Source: Gammaproteobacteria bacterium HGW-Gammaproteobacteria-13 (lineage in GTDB: Bacteria; Pseudomonadota; Gammaproteobacteria; Pseudomonadales; Pseudomonadaceae). Taken from it: DNA of 64,000 nucleotides. The position numbers and the translations under genes were made by a program. Below the pieces are notes generated by a model. That model searched no databases. It had not been told where the DNA came from and was given only the letters and a program-made list of their open reading frames with translations. Below are positions 43,650 through 53,200 of this stretch, piece by piece. The DNA lies in the NCBI GenBank assembly GCA_002840155.1, contig PGZH01000011.1:248001-312000 (forward strand), in the 5' to 3' direction. Within the stretch, counting starts at the first letter, position 1, and each line of letters opens with the position of its first letter.

Positions 43650-46396
43650 TTCAATGCCTCCTCAAAATATACAGCTTCATTTTCTCGTCTAATTGCAACG
43701 CCGCGCTGTGCGGGATTATTTTCCCAAAGCCTTTTCATGCCTCTAAATCTGGAGGGGATAAGGTGAATGTTGTTGGCCTCAAAATCATCATGAATCTGCT
43801 TCATCTCTAATCGAGAAGTGTTTTCTGGGTCTCGGTGTGCCAAAGATTTGCCTCTATTGATAACTAATGAAAGCAGTGCACCTTGGCAATCTGGATGAAG
43901 GTTGATTGATGCTGGGTAAATGTCAACTACTTGTTGCGCATATCTTTTTTTCATTATTACAGCTAGCTTTAATGCATTTTCTTTGTTTATTGCAATATGG
44001 CTGACCTGAGCTAGGTGGCTTCTTGCGGCTGCACCTTTTTTACCCAGAGCAGTTTTCAGTGTTTCTATTTCATTCGCTGTGTATAGGCCTGCAAGTTCTT
44101 CGTCAACTGTTGCTGCAGTTTGTTGCCCCAAGTCATAGCCGTAGGCGATGGTTATGCCGCTAGTATCATCTGGTAGGGCATATGGGAATTCGCTATAACT
44201 TTCTATTTCCAAAATGAACTCAAATAGTTTTTTGGAAACTATAAAGGTTCCTGCCGTTGTTTCCATTTCATAAGTTTCTCTACGACATTTCTCGGGGCAA
44301 GAACTAGAGAAAATATTCGTTATCCCCATCGGCTGAAAATGCCAAACCTTCCCATCCTCATTAATCCCCTGCTTACCCGCCATCTCACTCCACCAGCTGA
44401 GTTTTTTAATTCGTTCTTTCTCGCGCACCCACTGTGGGTTTGGGTCTTCCTCTGTGTGCTTCATCAACTTATCCAGCTCATCCCATTTGGCATCCTGCCA
44501 GAACCACTCGCTTTCATAGTGAGTGATCAGGCGTGAGATGGATTGGGCATGCCAGGGTTTGCGGAGGGCGGCTTTTATTTCTTTCACGCTCAGGATGTCA
44601 TCACGCACGCTGCCATCGGCACCGTCGATGATGTCGTAAAGGCGCGCTTTAATGGGGCCGTGATCGGCGGTGCTGATTTGCGCTTCGTAGTCAGGCTTTT
44701 CTTCTTCTGTCAGCAGGCGTTGTGCCTCTAAATGGCAGGCCAGCTGGTCGGTGTTGCAGGTGGTTTCGCTAATAAAGTCAAAACCCTCCCATTCCCATGG
44801 GCTGTGCCGGGTGGTGATCATGTCTTGTTCGGCGAGCCAGCCGCTGATGCGGTTGCCGTCTGCGTCGGCCAACAGGTTATCGAGTCGCCACCAGCGGGTA
44901 ATGCGCGGCGTGGTGCTGCCGGGTACGGTTTCGCTGACTTGGATTTTGCGCTCGGTGGGCAGGCTTTCCAGCACGCTCACAGGAATAGTTAACTCGACAG
45001 CAACGGTGACGCCCGTGTCGGTAATTTTCGGCGGGTTGCTAGCGCTGATGTCTTCGCGATGGGGGATCAGTTTGCTGGCCCCTTTATGGATCTTCAGTAA
45101 GGTCTTTTGCTCGGCTGGCAAGCTGACCGCCAGGGTACGACTCTTGGCGATAAACGCCGGTACATCCTCGCAGCTGAACACTTCCAGGTGCAGACGCGGC
45201 TTGGCGGTGTCTTCGCCTTGGTTCTGGTACAGGCCGATATGGCCGACCAGCTCACCGGCTTTGATTGTGTGTGGTTCTGGCAACAGATGAACATTCCCCA
45301 CATCGCTGGGTGCGGTTTGTTGTGTGTCGAGTTCATCGAAATATACATAGCCCAGCGGTTTGCCATCAGGGCCATTGGGCAGGGCGGGAACGCCGCGATA
45401 ATCCATCACCTCCAGCACCTTGCAATAGCCACCGGACTGTTTTGCACCGACCTTAAGCGTTGCGCCGCGCGGCAGTACACCGATGATCGTCCCGCTGAGC
45501 TTGCCTTCTTTGCGCACGCGCAAGCCTTGATGGCTGAGGGTTAAGGTTTGCTCGGTATCTGTGGCCTTATCTGCGACGGTGTTGCCGGTCAGCTCTGGGG
45601 CATACACCCAGCCGACAGTGTCAGCCGGCAAGGCGGGAATTGCTGCGCCTTCATCGACGCTGAGTAGTTGTTTGAATTGCGGCTTTAGCGGATGGGTTTC
45701 ACCCAGGGTGACGGTGCAGCCTTTGGGCAGCAGGGCGAGCACCGTGCTCGTGCCGTTGTCGTGCCAGGCACGCACGCGCAAGCCTAACAGCGGGTCGTCT
45801 GCGGTGGGCTTCACTGCGTACTGGCTCGGCGCGAGAAACGCAGGCGGTTTTGGGGCGCTGGCGGCTTGGTAACTGCTCCAATCGAGCAAATGCATATACA
45901 GGCTGTAAAAAATCAGCCCTTCGCTGGCCGCTGCTGCCTCTGCCTCTGCCTCTGCCTCTGCGGTTGCTGGAGGCGATTCTGTTGTTGTGTCTGTTGGCGA
46001 TGATTCGCCTGCCGGTGTTGCTGGCGGCGTCGAAGGAAGCGTCAGCCGATGCTTGACCAGGACAAATCCCGTCGAATACTTCGCGCCCAACGGCTCTGGC
46101 CCTACACCTGGGTGGATGGTGGCGGCATGGGGTGTCTCGGGATACTTGTCGTCTATACGGTAGGCAATCACTTCGCCATCGGCGATGCAACGTACAGCTC
46201 TCTGCTCAAGCAACGCGCCGGTTTTGCCATCAAAGTGCACGCCGCCATGCCACAGGCCATTGGCACCCATCGGATAGAAGCCATCTTTGGCCTTGGCCAG
46301 GGCATCGAAATATACCTGTGGGTCGTTGACTTCTTTACTGGCCTCGCCGGCGGTATTGAATGGATACGCCCAATTAATCGGTTTGCTGTCTGCCAT
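43631..46396 (-). CDS. T6SS cargo effector: M23-like and SH3-like N-terminus, pesticin-type lysozyme C-terminus
   Basis: A 921-residue protein. The N-terminus resembles a LytM/M23 fold with altered ligands (LWHGGVHFDG near 48-57, YMHLLDW, LHLEVF), interrupted by an Ala/Glu repeat and SH3-like segments (RVRAWHDNGTSTVLALLPKG, LRVRKEGKLSGTIIGVLPRG). A long central part follows. The C-terminus (about 725-921) looks like the pesticin-type lysozyme domain: FEFILEIES, SGITIAYGYDLGQ, LLSLVINRG. Glu726, Thr749 and Asp755 have the spacing I recall for the pesticin catalytic triad. It follows vgrG and precedes a LprI-like gene, so it is probably a peptidoglycan-attacking effector delivered on VgrG. AT content rises near the start of the toxin domain. 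Confidence 0.8.
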   Translation of the reverse strand: MADSKPINWAYPFNTAGEASKEVNDPQVYFDALAKAKDGFYPMGANGLWHGGVHFDGKTGALLEQRAVRCIADGEVIAYRIDDKYPETPHAATIHPGVGPEPLGAKYSTGFVLVKHRLTLPSTPPATPAGESSPTDTTTESPPATAEAEAEAEAAAASEGLIFYSLYMHLLDWSSYQAASAPKPPAFLAPSQYAVKPTADDPLLGLRVRAWHDNGTSTVLALLPKGCTVTLGETHPLKPQFKQLLSVDEGAAIPALPADTVGWVYAPELTGNTVADKATDTEQTLTLSHQGLRVRKEGKLSGTIIGVLPRGATLKVGAKQSGGYCKVLEVMDYRGVPALPNGPDGKPLGYVYFDELDTQQTAPSDVGNVHLLPEPHTIKAGELVGHIGLYQNQGEDTAKPRLHLEVFSCEDVPAFIAKSRTLAVSLPAEQKTLLKIHKGASKLIPHREDISASNPPKITDTGVTVAVELTIPVSVLESLPTERKIQVSETVPGSTTPRITRWWRLDNLLADADGNRISGWLAEQDMITTRHSPWEWEGFDFISETTCNTDQLACHLEAQRLLTEEEKPDYEAQISTADHGPIKARLYDIIDGADGSVRDDILSVKEIKAALRKPWHAQSISRLITHYESEWFWQDAKWDELDKLMKHTEEDPNPQWVREKERIKKLSWWSEMAGKQGINEDGKVWHFQPMGITNIFSSSCPEKCRRETYEMETTAGTFIVSKKLFEFILEIESYSEFPYALPDDTSGITIAYGYDLGQQTAATVDEELAGLYTANEIETLKTALGKKGAAARSHLAQVSHIAINKENALKLAVIMKKRYAQQVVDIYPASINLHPDCQGALLSLVINRGKSLAHRDPENTSRLEMKQIHDDFEANNIHLIPSRFRGMKRLWENNPAQRGVAIRRENEAVYFEEALKCGCWK
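45935..45961. repeat. Hexanucleotide repeat (TGCCTC)4.5 in the effector gene
   Basis: About four and a half copies of TGCCTC, encoding an Ala-Glu repeat (AEAEAEAE) in the effector N-terminal region. Slippage would change the linker length in steps of two residues without shifting frame. Confidence 0.8.
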
Positions 46397-46452
46397 GTTG
46401 GTAATTCCTAATCCTTGTTTGCGGGCGTGAAGAGGGCCCGCGCTAATCCCTG

Positions 46453-48501
46453 TTAACCGGAGAAATTGAGCGTGCGTTTGGGCTTTTTCTTGGTCTGCTC
46501 AAGCTGATTGAGCAACGCCTCATCCAACAAACTCCCCGCTTTATCGCTATCCGCCGCACCCGGCAGTACCGGTGGTTTGATCTTGATCCCCGAGCCTTTA
46601 CCCGGTGCGCCACCAGCGTTGATTTTGGCCAGGGGGGCGAGCAGGGTGATGCCGCCGGGGTCGAGTTTGATAAAGCTGCCGCCGGCTTTGAGGGTCAGCT
46701 CGGTGCCGGCTTCGATAACCATTTTCTGCCCGGCTTTGAGGTGGATTTCGCGGCCGGCTTTGGTCAGTTGGGCGGTGCCGAGTTTGATGTGCTGGTTCTG
46801 CCCGACGGTGAGGTGGTCGTCGGGTTTGACCTCGACCTTGCGCTCGGTTTTCACCGTGAGGTTTTCTTCGGCTTTGAGCTCGGTGTAGCTGTTGGCTTCG
46901 ACGGTGTCGTGGCGTTCGTTGCCGACGCGGATCTTCTGGTCGTGCTCGATGTTTTCGTCCCAGTCGCGCTGGGCGTGCAGGTAGATTTGCTCGGCACCTT
47001 TCTTGTCTTCGATGCGTAGCTCGTTGTAGCCGCCACCGCCTGGTGTGCTGAGGGTTTTGAATACGGTGCGGGTCTTGTTCGCCGGCAAGTCATAAGGCAC
47101 CACATGTTCGGCGTGGTACAGACAACCGGTGACCAGCGGCTGATCGGGGTCGCCTTCGAGGAAGGTCACCAGCACTTCCATGCCGATGCGTGGGATGGCG
47201 ATGCCGCCGTAGCCATCGCCGGCCCAGCTGGATGCCACGCGCAGCCAGCAGCTGGTTTTGTCGTCGGCCTGGCCTTCGCGGTCCCAGAAAAACTGCACCT
47301 TGATCCGGCCGTACTCGTCGCAGTGGATTTCTTCACCTGCGGGGCCGGTGACCACGGCGGTTTGGCTACCGAGCACCTTGGGTTTTGGATGGGCCAATGG
47401 CGGGCGGAAGGGCACGTCCCAGGGTGTGGCGGTGAAGTGGTTGCGGTAACCCTGCTGGAAACCATCACTGGCGTCGGTATGGCTGGTGACTGACTCTTCC
47501 AGCACCTGGGGTTGTTTGCCCTGGTGGATCACCTCGTGCAGCAGCCAGAGGTCGTTGTAGTCCTGGCGCGGGTGGTCGGAGAGTTCGAGAAAGTGCCCGC
47601 TGAGCAGTTTTGGCTGATCGCCACGGCCTTCGGCCAGGCGGTAGTCGGCGCGGTGGCGTTCGAGATTGCGCTGGCTGAGGTGTTTGCCGCGGGCGCGGTC
47701 GACAAAGCGACCTGGGTAGTCGTAATCCTCAAGATCCGGCAGCGGCTTGGCCTCGGGATCGCGATCTTCCTTGAAGGCTGCTTCCATCAGCAGACGCGGT
47801 TGCTCGAAGTCGTAATCGCGGCGGGTGATGCGACTGGTGCGGGTTTCCAGGCGCACGGCGAAGCGTTTGATCACCGGCTCATCGGCGGTCATGCCGTTGT
47901 CCTGCAGGTAGGCAGTGGGTTGGCCGAGCTTGCCGAAGGCGCTCTGGTCATCGCCGAAGACCAGCACGTGGCCCTGCTCGCTGTGCTGGAAGTGGTAGTG
48001 AATACCTTCCTCTTCGCACAGACGTTGGATGAAGTGCAGGTCGCTCTCGTCGTACTGCACGCAGTAATCGCGCTTGGGGTAGACGGTTGGGCCGAGCTGG
48101 AACTGGTAACCGCCAAGGGCGATGCCGTGCTCCTGCAGCACCTGGGCAACGATCTGCGGCACCGTTAGATGCTGGAAAATCCGCTGGTTGGTGCGCAGGG
48201 CCAGGTAGCTGAGCTGCGGCACGATGCTCAGTTTGTAGCGGGTCAGGCGCTTGCCGGATTCGGCTTGGGCGACCTGATAGATCAGGCCGTGAATGCCCAA
48301 GCCGTCTGGGGTAAAAGCGAGAAAGGCGCGTTGATGCAGCAGGCTTTGCAGATCCAGCTCGGCGTTCTCGCTGATCAGTTCCACCTCGAAACGATAAGGC
48401 TGACTGATGGCTTCGCGGCCGCTGAACTCGAGCACTTGCAGGTCGTGCTCAAGGCCTTCGATGCTCAGGCTGAAGTGGGTTTCATTGGCCGGGTTGAACA
48501 T
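46453..48501 (-). CDS. vgrG: VgrG spike protein of the T6SS
   Basis: A 682-residue VgrG. The Gp27-like part (SLSIEGLEHDLQVLEFSGRE, QPYRFEVELISENAELDLQS) and Gp5-like OB fold are present, followed by the C-terminal beta-helix with Lys/Glu-rich repeats (YTELKAEENLTVKTERKVEV, QHIKLGTAQLTKAGREIHLK). It ends KPKRTLNFSG with no C-terminal effector fused. The start at 48501 has AAGGAA at suitable spacing; an ATG two codons earlier sits too close to it. The effector gene follows after a 56-base gap, so this VgrG probably carries it. Confidence 0.95.
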   Translation of the reverse strand: MFNPANETHFSLSIEGLEHDLQVLEFSGREAISQPYRFEVELISENAELDLQSLLHQRAFLAFTPDGLGIHGLIYQVAQAESGKRLTRYKLSIVPQLSYLALRTNQRIFQHLTVPQIVAQVLQEHGIALGGYQFQLGPTVYPKRDYCVQYDESDLHFIQRLCEEEGIHYHFQHSEQGHVLVFGDDQSAFGKLGQPTAYLQDNGMTADEPVIKRFAVRLETRTSRITRRDYDFEQPRLLMEAAFKEDRDPEAKPLPDLEDYDYPGRFVDRARGKHLSQRNLERHRADYRLAEGRGDQPKLLSGHFLELSDHPRQDYNDLWLLHEVIHQGKQPQVLEESVTSHTDASDGFQQGYRNHFTATPWDVPFRPPLAHPKPKVLGSQTAVVTGPAGEEIHCDEYGRIKVQFFWDREGQADDKTSCWLRVASSWAGDGYGGIAIPRIGMEVLVTFLEGDPDQPLVTGCLYHAEHVVPYDLPANKTRTVFKTLSTPGGGGYNELRIEDKKGAEQIYLHAQRDWDENIEHDQKIRVGNERHDTVEANSYTELKAEENLTVKTERKVEVKPDDHLTVGQNQHIKLGTAQLTKAGREIHLKAGQKMVIEAGTELTLKAGGSFIKLDPGGITLLAPLAKINAGGAPGKGSGIKIKPPVLPGAADSDKAGSLLDEALLNQLEQTKKKPKRTLNFSG

Positions 48502-48555
48502 AGTCATTTCCTTGTTAAAAGATCATCCATTGATGCTGCTGTCCGCGTGCTGCGT

Positions 48556-49551
48556 TCAACTGCGCCGTAGCCAGCGCCGCCAGCCGCTGGGCGTGGGCTG
48601 GCGAAATACCTCAAGCAGCTGCGCACAACTGATGCTGCGCTGCGCTTCATCGAACGCCAGCGCGGTGCGCAGGGCGGGCCAGCAATGCGCCGGTAACTGC
48701 TCGGGGCGTTGCAGCTGTTTATCCAGCTCCATGGCCTTGGCCTGTTTGGCGCTCTGCCGGCTGAACGGGTGGCGACCACTGGCCAGCTCATACAGCACGC
48801 ACGCCAGGGCATAGACATCGGCGGCGGCGGTTAGCGGCGCACCGTCGAGCAATTCCAGGGCGGCGTAGCGCGGCGTCCAGGCGGTAAAGCGGTTGCGGCA
48901 CAGGCGCGGCAGGCCAGGCAGCAGACCTTCCACGGGCTGGCCGAGACCATAATCGAACAGGCGCAGGCCGTCTTCGGCGAGCATCACATTGCTGGGTTTC
49001 AGGTCGCCATGCAGCACGCCGAGGCTGTGCGAATAGCTCAGGGCGTCGAGCAGGGCGATGGCGATTTCCTGCAGCTCGCTCCAGGGCAGGCCCTCGGGGC
49101 GTTCACTGAGCAGCTGATCAAGCGTCAGGCCCTTGAGCAGCTCCAGGGTGAGGAAGGCGCGCTGGCTCGATACATCCACCTCGAAGCCGAACAGGCGCAC
49201 CACATGTGGATGATTGAGCCGCGCGGTGAGGGCGAACTCGCTGTACAGCAGCGAGTTGGCGTCCGGGTATTCGGCGAAGTCATCGCTGAGGGTTTTCAGC
49301 GCGACATAGGGCTCGGGGTCACCGAACTGTTCGCGTAGCAGGTCACGGGCGCGATACACCGCGCCCATGCCGCCGACGCCGAGCAGACGCTCGATCTTGT
49401 AGCGGCCGCCGAGCACTTCCGGCAGTTCGCTGAGTACTTCACGCGGGGCTTGCGTTGCCGGTTTGGCGGCAGTCGCAGCCAGGGCGAAGTAGGTCAGGTC
49501 GCTGGCCGGGCTGCTGGCCAGCGGCAGGTCGTCGAGCAGCTGTTCACTCAT
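48556..49551 (-). CDS. stk1: T6SS Ser/Thr protein kinase (PpkA/Stk1-like)
   Basis: A 331-residue kinase. The glycine loop is GVGGMGAVY (about 58-66), the ATP-binding Lys is K86 in VALKTL, and the catalytic loop reads HGDLKPSN (181-188; HGD in place of HRD). The metal loop is LFDYG (DYG in place of DFG). It ends SGWRRWLRRS with no transmembrane helix. It follows the phosphatase after 10 bases. The order tssM-stp-stk matches HSI-II of P. aeruginosa. It probably controls T6SS activity, perhaps via the FHA protein. Confidence 0.9.
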   Translation of the reverse strand: MSEQLLDDLPLASSPASDLTYFALAATAAKPATQAPREVLSELPEVLGGRYKIERLLGVGGMGAVYRARDLLREQFGDPEPYVALKTLSDDFAEYPDANSLLYSEFALTARLNHPHVVRLFGFEVDVSSQRAFLTLELLKGLTLDQLLSERPEGLPWSELQEIAIALLDALSYSHSLGVLHGDLKPSNVMLAEDGLRLFDYGLGQPVEGLLPGLPRLCRNRFTAWTPRYAALELLDGAPLTAAADVYALACVLYELASGRHPFSRQSAKQAKAMELDKQLQRPEQLPAHCWPALRTALAFDEAQRSISCAQLLEVFRQPTPSGWRRWLRRS

Positions 49552-49561
49552 CCGTGAGTCC

Positions 49562-50290
49562 TCATCGGCGGATCACCACCGCACTCAGGTTGTCCCGCGC
49601 CGGGCCGTCGAGGGCCTGCTGGAACAAACGATTCAGTGTCAGTTGCGGCGAAGGCAGATTAAGTGCGGCGCCGAGGTCGTCGACGGACACGCCTTGGTAC
49701 AGGCCATCGCTGCACAGCAGAAAGGCATCGCCGGGCAGCACATCGAGTTCAAGAATTTCCAGCTTCAGCTCATCACTGGCGCCGATGGCGCGGGTCAGGG
49801 CGTGCGCTGCCGGGTGCCGAGCAGCTTCGCTGGGACTGAGTTGCTGTTCATCGATCAGCTGCTGCAGCAGCGAGTGATCGCGGCTGAGCTGATACAGCCG
49901 ACTGCCGCGCCACAGGTAGCAACGGCTGTCGCCGGCCCACACGCAGGCGGCGCGATCACCTTCGATCAACAGCGCCACTACCGTGCTGCCGATCACCGGG
50001 TCGGGATGGGCGGCGGTGACTGTCAGCTCCTGGCCCAGACGGCGGTTAAGCGAGTGCAGGCGTTTGCGCAGCTCATCCAGACGCTGCGGCAAATCGCCTG
50101 CGCTAGGCTCGGCCAGCTGCTCGACAATCAGGCGGCTGGCCAGGGCACCGTTCTGGTGCCCGCCCATGCCGTCGGCAACTACCCACAGGCCCTGTTCCGG
50201 CAGGGCCAGAAAGGCATCCTCGTTGCGCGTCCGCACCTTGCCGGTGTCGGTACGCGCAGCGCTGCGCCAGCGGTTGGCAACCTCCTGCAT
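49562..50290 (-). CDS. stp1: T6SS PP2C-type protein phosphatase (Stp1-like)
   Basis: A 242-residue PP2C phosphatase. Metal-binding motifs RTRNEDAF (Asp25) and WVVADGMGGH (Asp40-Gly41) are intact, with LLCSDGLYQGV near the C-terminus and ARDNLSAVVI at the end. It should reverse phosphorylation by the neighbouring kinase. Its start overlaps the tssM stop by one base, so translation is coupled. Cytosolic. Confidence 0.92.
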   Translation of the reverse strand: MQEVANRWRSAARTDTGKVRTRNEDAFLALPEQGLWVVADGMGGHQNGALASRLIVEQLAEPSAGDLPQRLDELRKRLHSLNRRLGQELTVTAAHPDPVIGSTVVALLIEGDRAACVWAGDSRCYLWRGSRLYQLSRDHSLLQQLIDEQQLSPSEAARHPAAHALTRAIGASDELKLEILELDVLPGDAFLLCSDGLYQGVSVDDLGAALNLPSPQLTLNRLFQQALDGPARDNLSAVVIRR

Positions 50291-53200
50291 CAGAGCGTGG
50301 CCGGCAGTTTGAAGCTGCGCAGCTGGTCCAGGTCAAACGGGTTCGGCGAGCGTTGGCTGTGCAACAGGTAGTTGGCGCGCAGGCCGCCGAGGTCGGCCTT
50401 GAGCATCAGCACGTCGCGGCCGCTGTGGTAGTCCACGCTCATCAGGTCGAGCAGGCGGAACAGCGACCAGGGGCCGGTGTTCTTCTCGATACCCACTTTG
50501 CGCCCACCAAGCTCTTCGACCACCAGGCTGGTGCGCCCTTCATTGGCTTCGGCCGGCCAGCTGAAGGCGGTCTGCACGATCGGCCCGTGGCGGTATTCCA
50601 TCTGCTGGTTGCCGAAGCGGAAATCGGCGCGGCCCAGGCTGGAATCCAGCGAGTAGGGTTCGAGCTTGAACAGCACTTTCGGCTCGTTGGGATTCTCGGC
50701 GAAGAAGCTGCGGCGGATGGTTTGGGTGTGACTCATCTGCAGCAGGAACTCGCGCGACAACGGCAGGCCACGGCCATCCACGCGGCGCAGTTGATACTGG
50801 CCGGCGGTGCCACTGACAAACGGCTTGAGGTAGTTGTCGAAGAAGCGCTCGGCAATCCCCTGAGCCTTGAAGAACTCGCGGAAGTCGGCAATCGCCACAT
50901 CGCTTTCGCTGTGTGCGCTGAACGGATAACGCTGCTTCAACGAGCCGTCGTAAGCGGCGTACAGCTCGCTCTTATAACGCTGATTGAGGTAGTGGTAGGC
51001 GTCGTTGAGCACCAGCATCCAGCTGTCTTCGGCGAGCAGACCAAGCCAGTTGCCGACCGGTTGCGGCAGGCGCGCGGCACTGCTGCGCACCTGGTTGATC
51101 GCATCACGCTGGCCGCCCATACGCGCCTTGGCCAGTTCGAACGCGGCCTGCTCCGGCGCGCTGGCATGCGCCAGGCTGGCCAGTTGCAGTTGCAGGGCAT
51201 CCAGTGCCTGCAGGGTGTTGGCCAGTTCCGGGCCGGCACCGCCGTTTTCATCAAGCAGGCGGTGCAGCGGTTCGAAGCGACGTTCCAGGGTTTTCCGCGC
51301 GGTGTCCGGCAGGTTTTTCACCAGCGCTGCCTGCGCCTGTTCGGCGGCAGCACCGGCGAGCTTGGCGACTTTGCCCAGCTTGCCTTTAGCGCCTTGCAGC
51401 GCTTCGGCGGCAGCTCCGGCATCATCGGCGGCTTCGGCCAAGCCTTTGAAGCGGGTGTTGTCGCGCACTTCCACCAGCAGCTGCAGCAGTGGCGAGTTGG
51501 CGGAAGTCAGGCCAGCCAGCTGCAGGGCGCCCTGACCAGCGCTGCCGATTGGGTCCAGCGACAGCTGAGCGAGGGCTTCGCCCCAGTAGTTGGCGTAGTC
51601 GCGGAAGTACAGCTGCTCCATTTCCACCAGCAGACGGCTGAGGTCGCCGGCGCTCAGGGTGTCACCTTCGCCGAGTACCCAGTTGTCGCGCAGCAGGTCG
51701 CGCACCAGGTCGGCGCCTTTGGCGGTGAAGGTTTTCTGGTAGCCAACCTGGGTGTAGAAACCCGGAATGGCGTAGTCGCTGCCGGCGAAAAGCGCGGCTT
51801 GCGGGCCGAGCTTCTGGCTTAGGCGATAGTCCGGCAGGCTGCGCGCTTCTTCGCGAAGCATGCGGTAGACCACGTTGGCCAGCGATTCGCTGCGCAGAAT
51901 CTGCCGAGCCTGGGCCACCAGGGGCTCGTTCAGCGAGTAGGGGGCGAACGACTCGGACAGCAGGCGTTCGAAGTGCTCGTTTAGGCCGCGTTGACCGACG
52001 CTGTTGCCGGCGTAACGCAGTGACCAGTCGGCCGCCAGCCACTCCTGCAGGAAGGCCTTGTCGCGGCGCTCCTCCAAGTTGAGCATCAGATAAGCACGCA
52101 GGCTGTTGAGCAGGCGCTCGCGGTCACCCAGGTTGGCGCGTACTTGCGCTTCCAGTTGGCGACCGACGCGGCTGAGCAGGAGGTTTTCCAGCTCGGCGCG
52201 GTAGGCCTGTTGCAGCGTCGGGTCGACTTTCTCGCCCTGGTACAGACCGCCGCGGTGCAGGTAGGACACATCACCCTTCGGCGGGAATACCTGGGTGGCG
52301 GCGTAGCTGTGATCCAGCGCCTTGAGGGTGCGCAGGGCATCGTCCTGAACGCCGAGGCTGTTGTGCTGCTGGGTCAGTTGCTGGGCGATGTCGCGCAATT
52401 GTTCCAGGCGGCCGTGGTTACCGGAGAAGCCGCTAGCCCAGACCACACCGAATACCCCGAGTACCACCAGAGCGGTGGCGTACATGGCGCGCTGGCCCCA
52501 GTCGATACGGCGCACTTCTTTCTGGTCGAGGCCGGCCAGGTCGGCTTCGGGGAAGATCACCCGGCTGAGCAGGTGATTGATAAAACGTGCACGACCGCTG
52601 CGGAAGGTCGGCAGGGCGCTGCTGGACAGACCCAGGTTGCGGCCGATGCTGCTGGTGCTCGGGTCGAGCTGGTCGTTCAGCTCCGGTGCGCTGGTCAGGT
52701 AGAAACCGCGCAGCTGGCTGGCGCGCTGGTAGCGGTTGCCGCTGAAGGCCAGTTCGCTGAACAGGCACAGACGCTCACCGAGTAGGCCCAGCTGGTGCGG
52801 GAAATCGAGGATGCGGCCACGGCGCTGGGTGTCGCGCTCCTGGTGCATGCGCAGGATCACCTGGCTGTTGAGGCGGCGCAGCAGTTCTTCGAATTCCTGG
52901 CGGATCACCTGTACGTCGGTGGCGTTCTGGTCTTTGCGGAAGCTGGCGCCGAGTACCTGATCGCTTTCTTCGCGTGACAGCTGGTCGAAGAACTCATCGA
53001 AGCCGAGCACCTTGTCGGCCTTGCTCAGTACCAGGTACACCGGTACATCGGCACCCAGGCGCTGGTGAATATCCTGCAGGCGCTGACGGGTCTGGCGGGC
53101 GAGGTTTTCCAGTTCGATTTCGCTGCCGCCTTGCAGCTGCTCCACCGGGATGTTGACCAGTACACCGTTCAGCGGGCGGGCGCGGCGTTTGCGCAGCAGG

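Noticed and set aside
45935..45961. Short tandem repeat as a CRISPR-like array
   Set aside because: Six-base units without spacers inside a coding region; it is a simple microsatellite.
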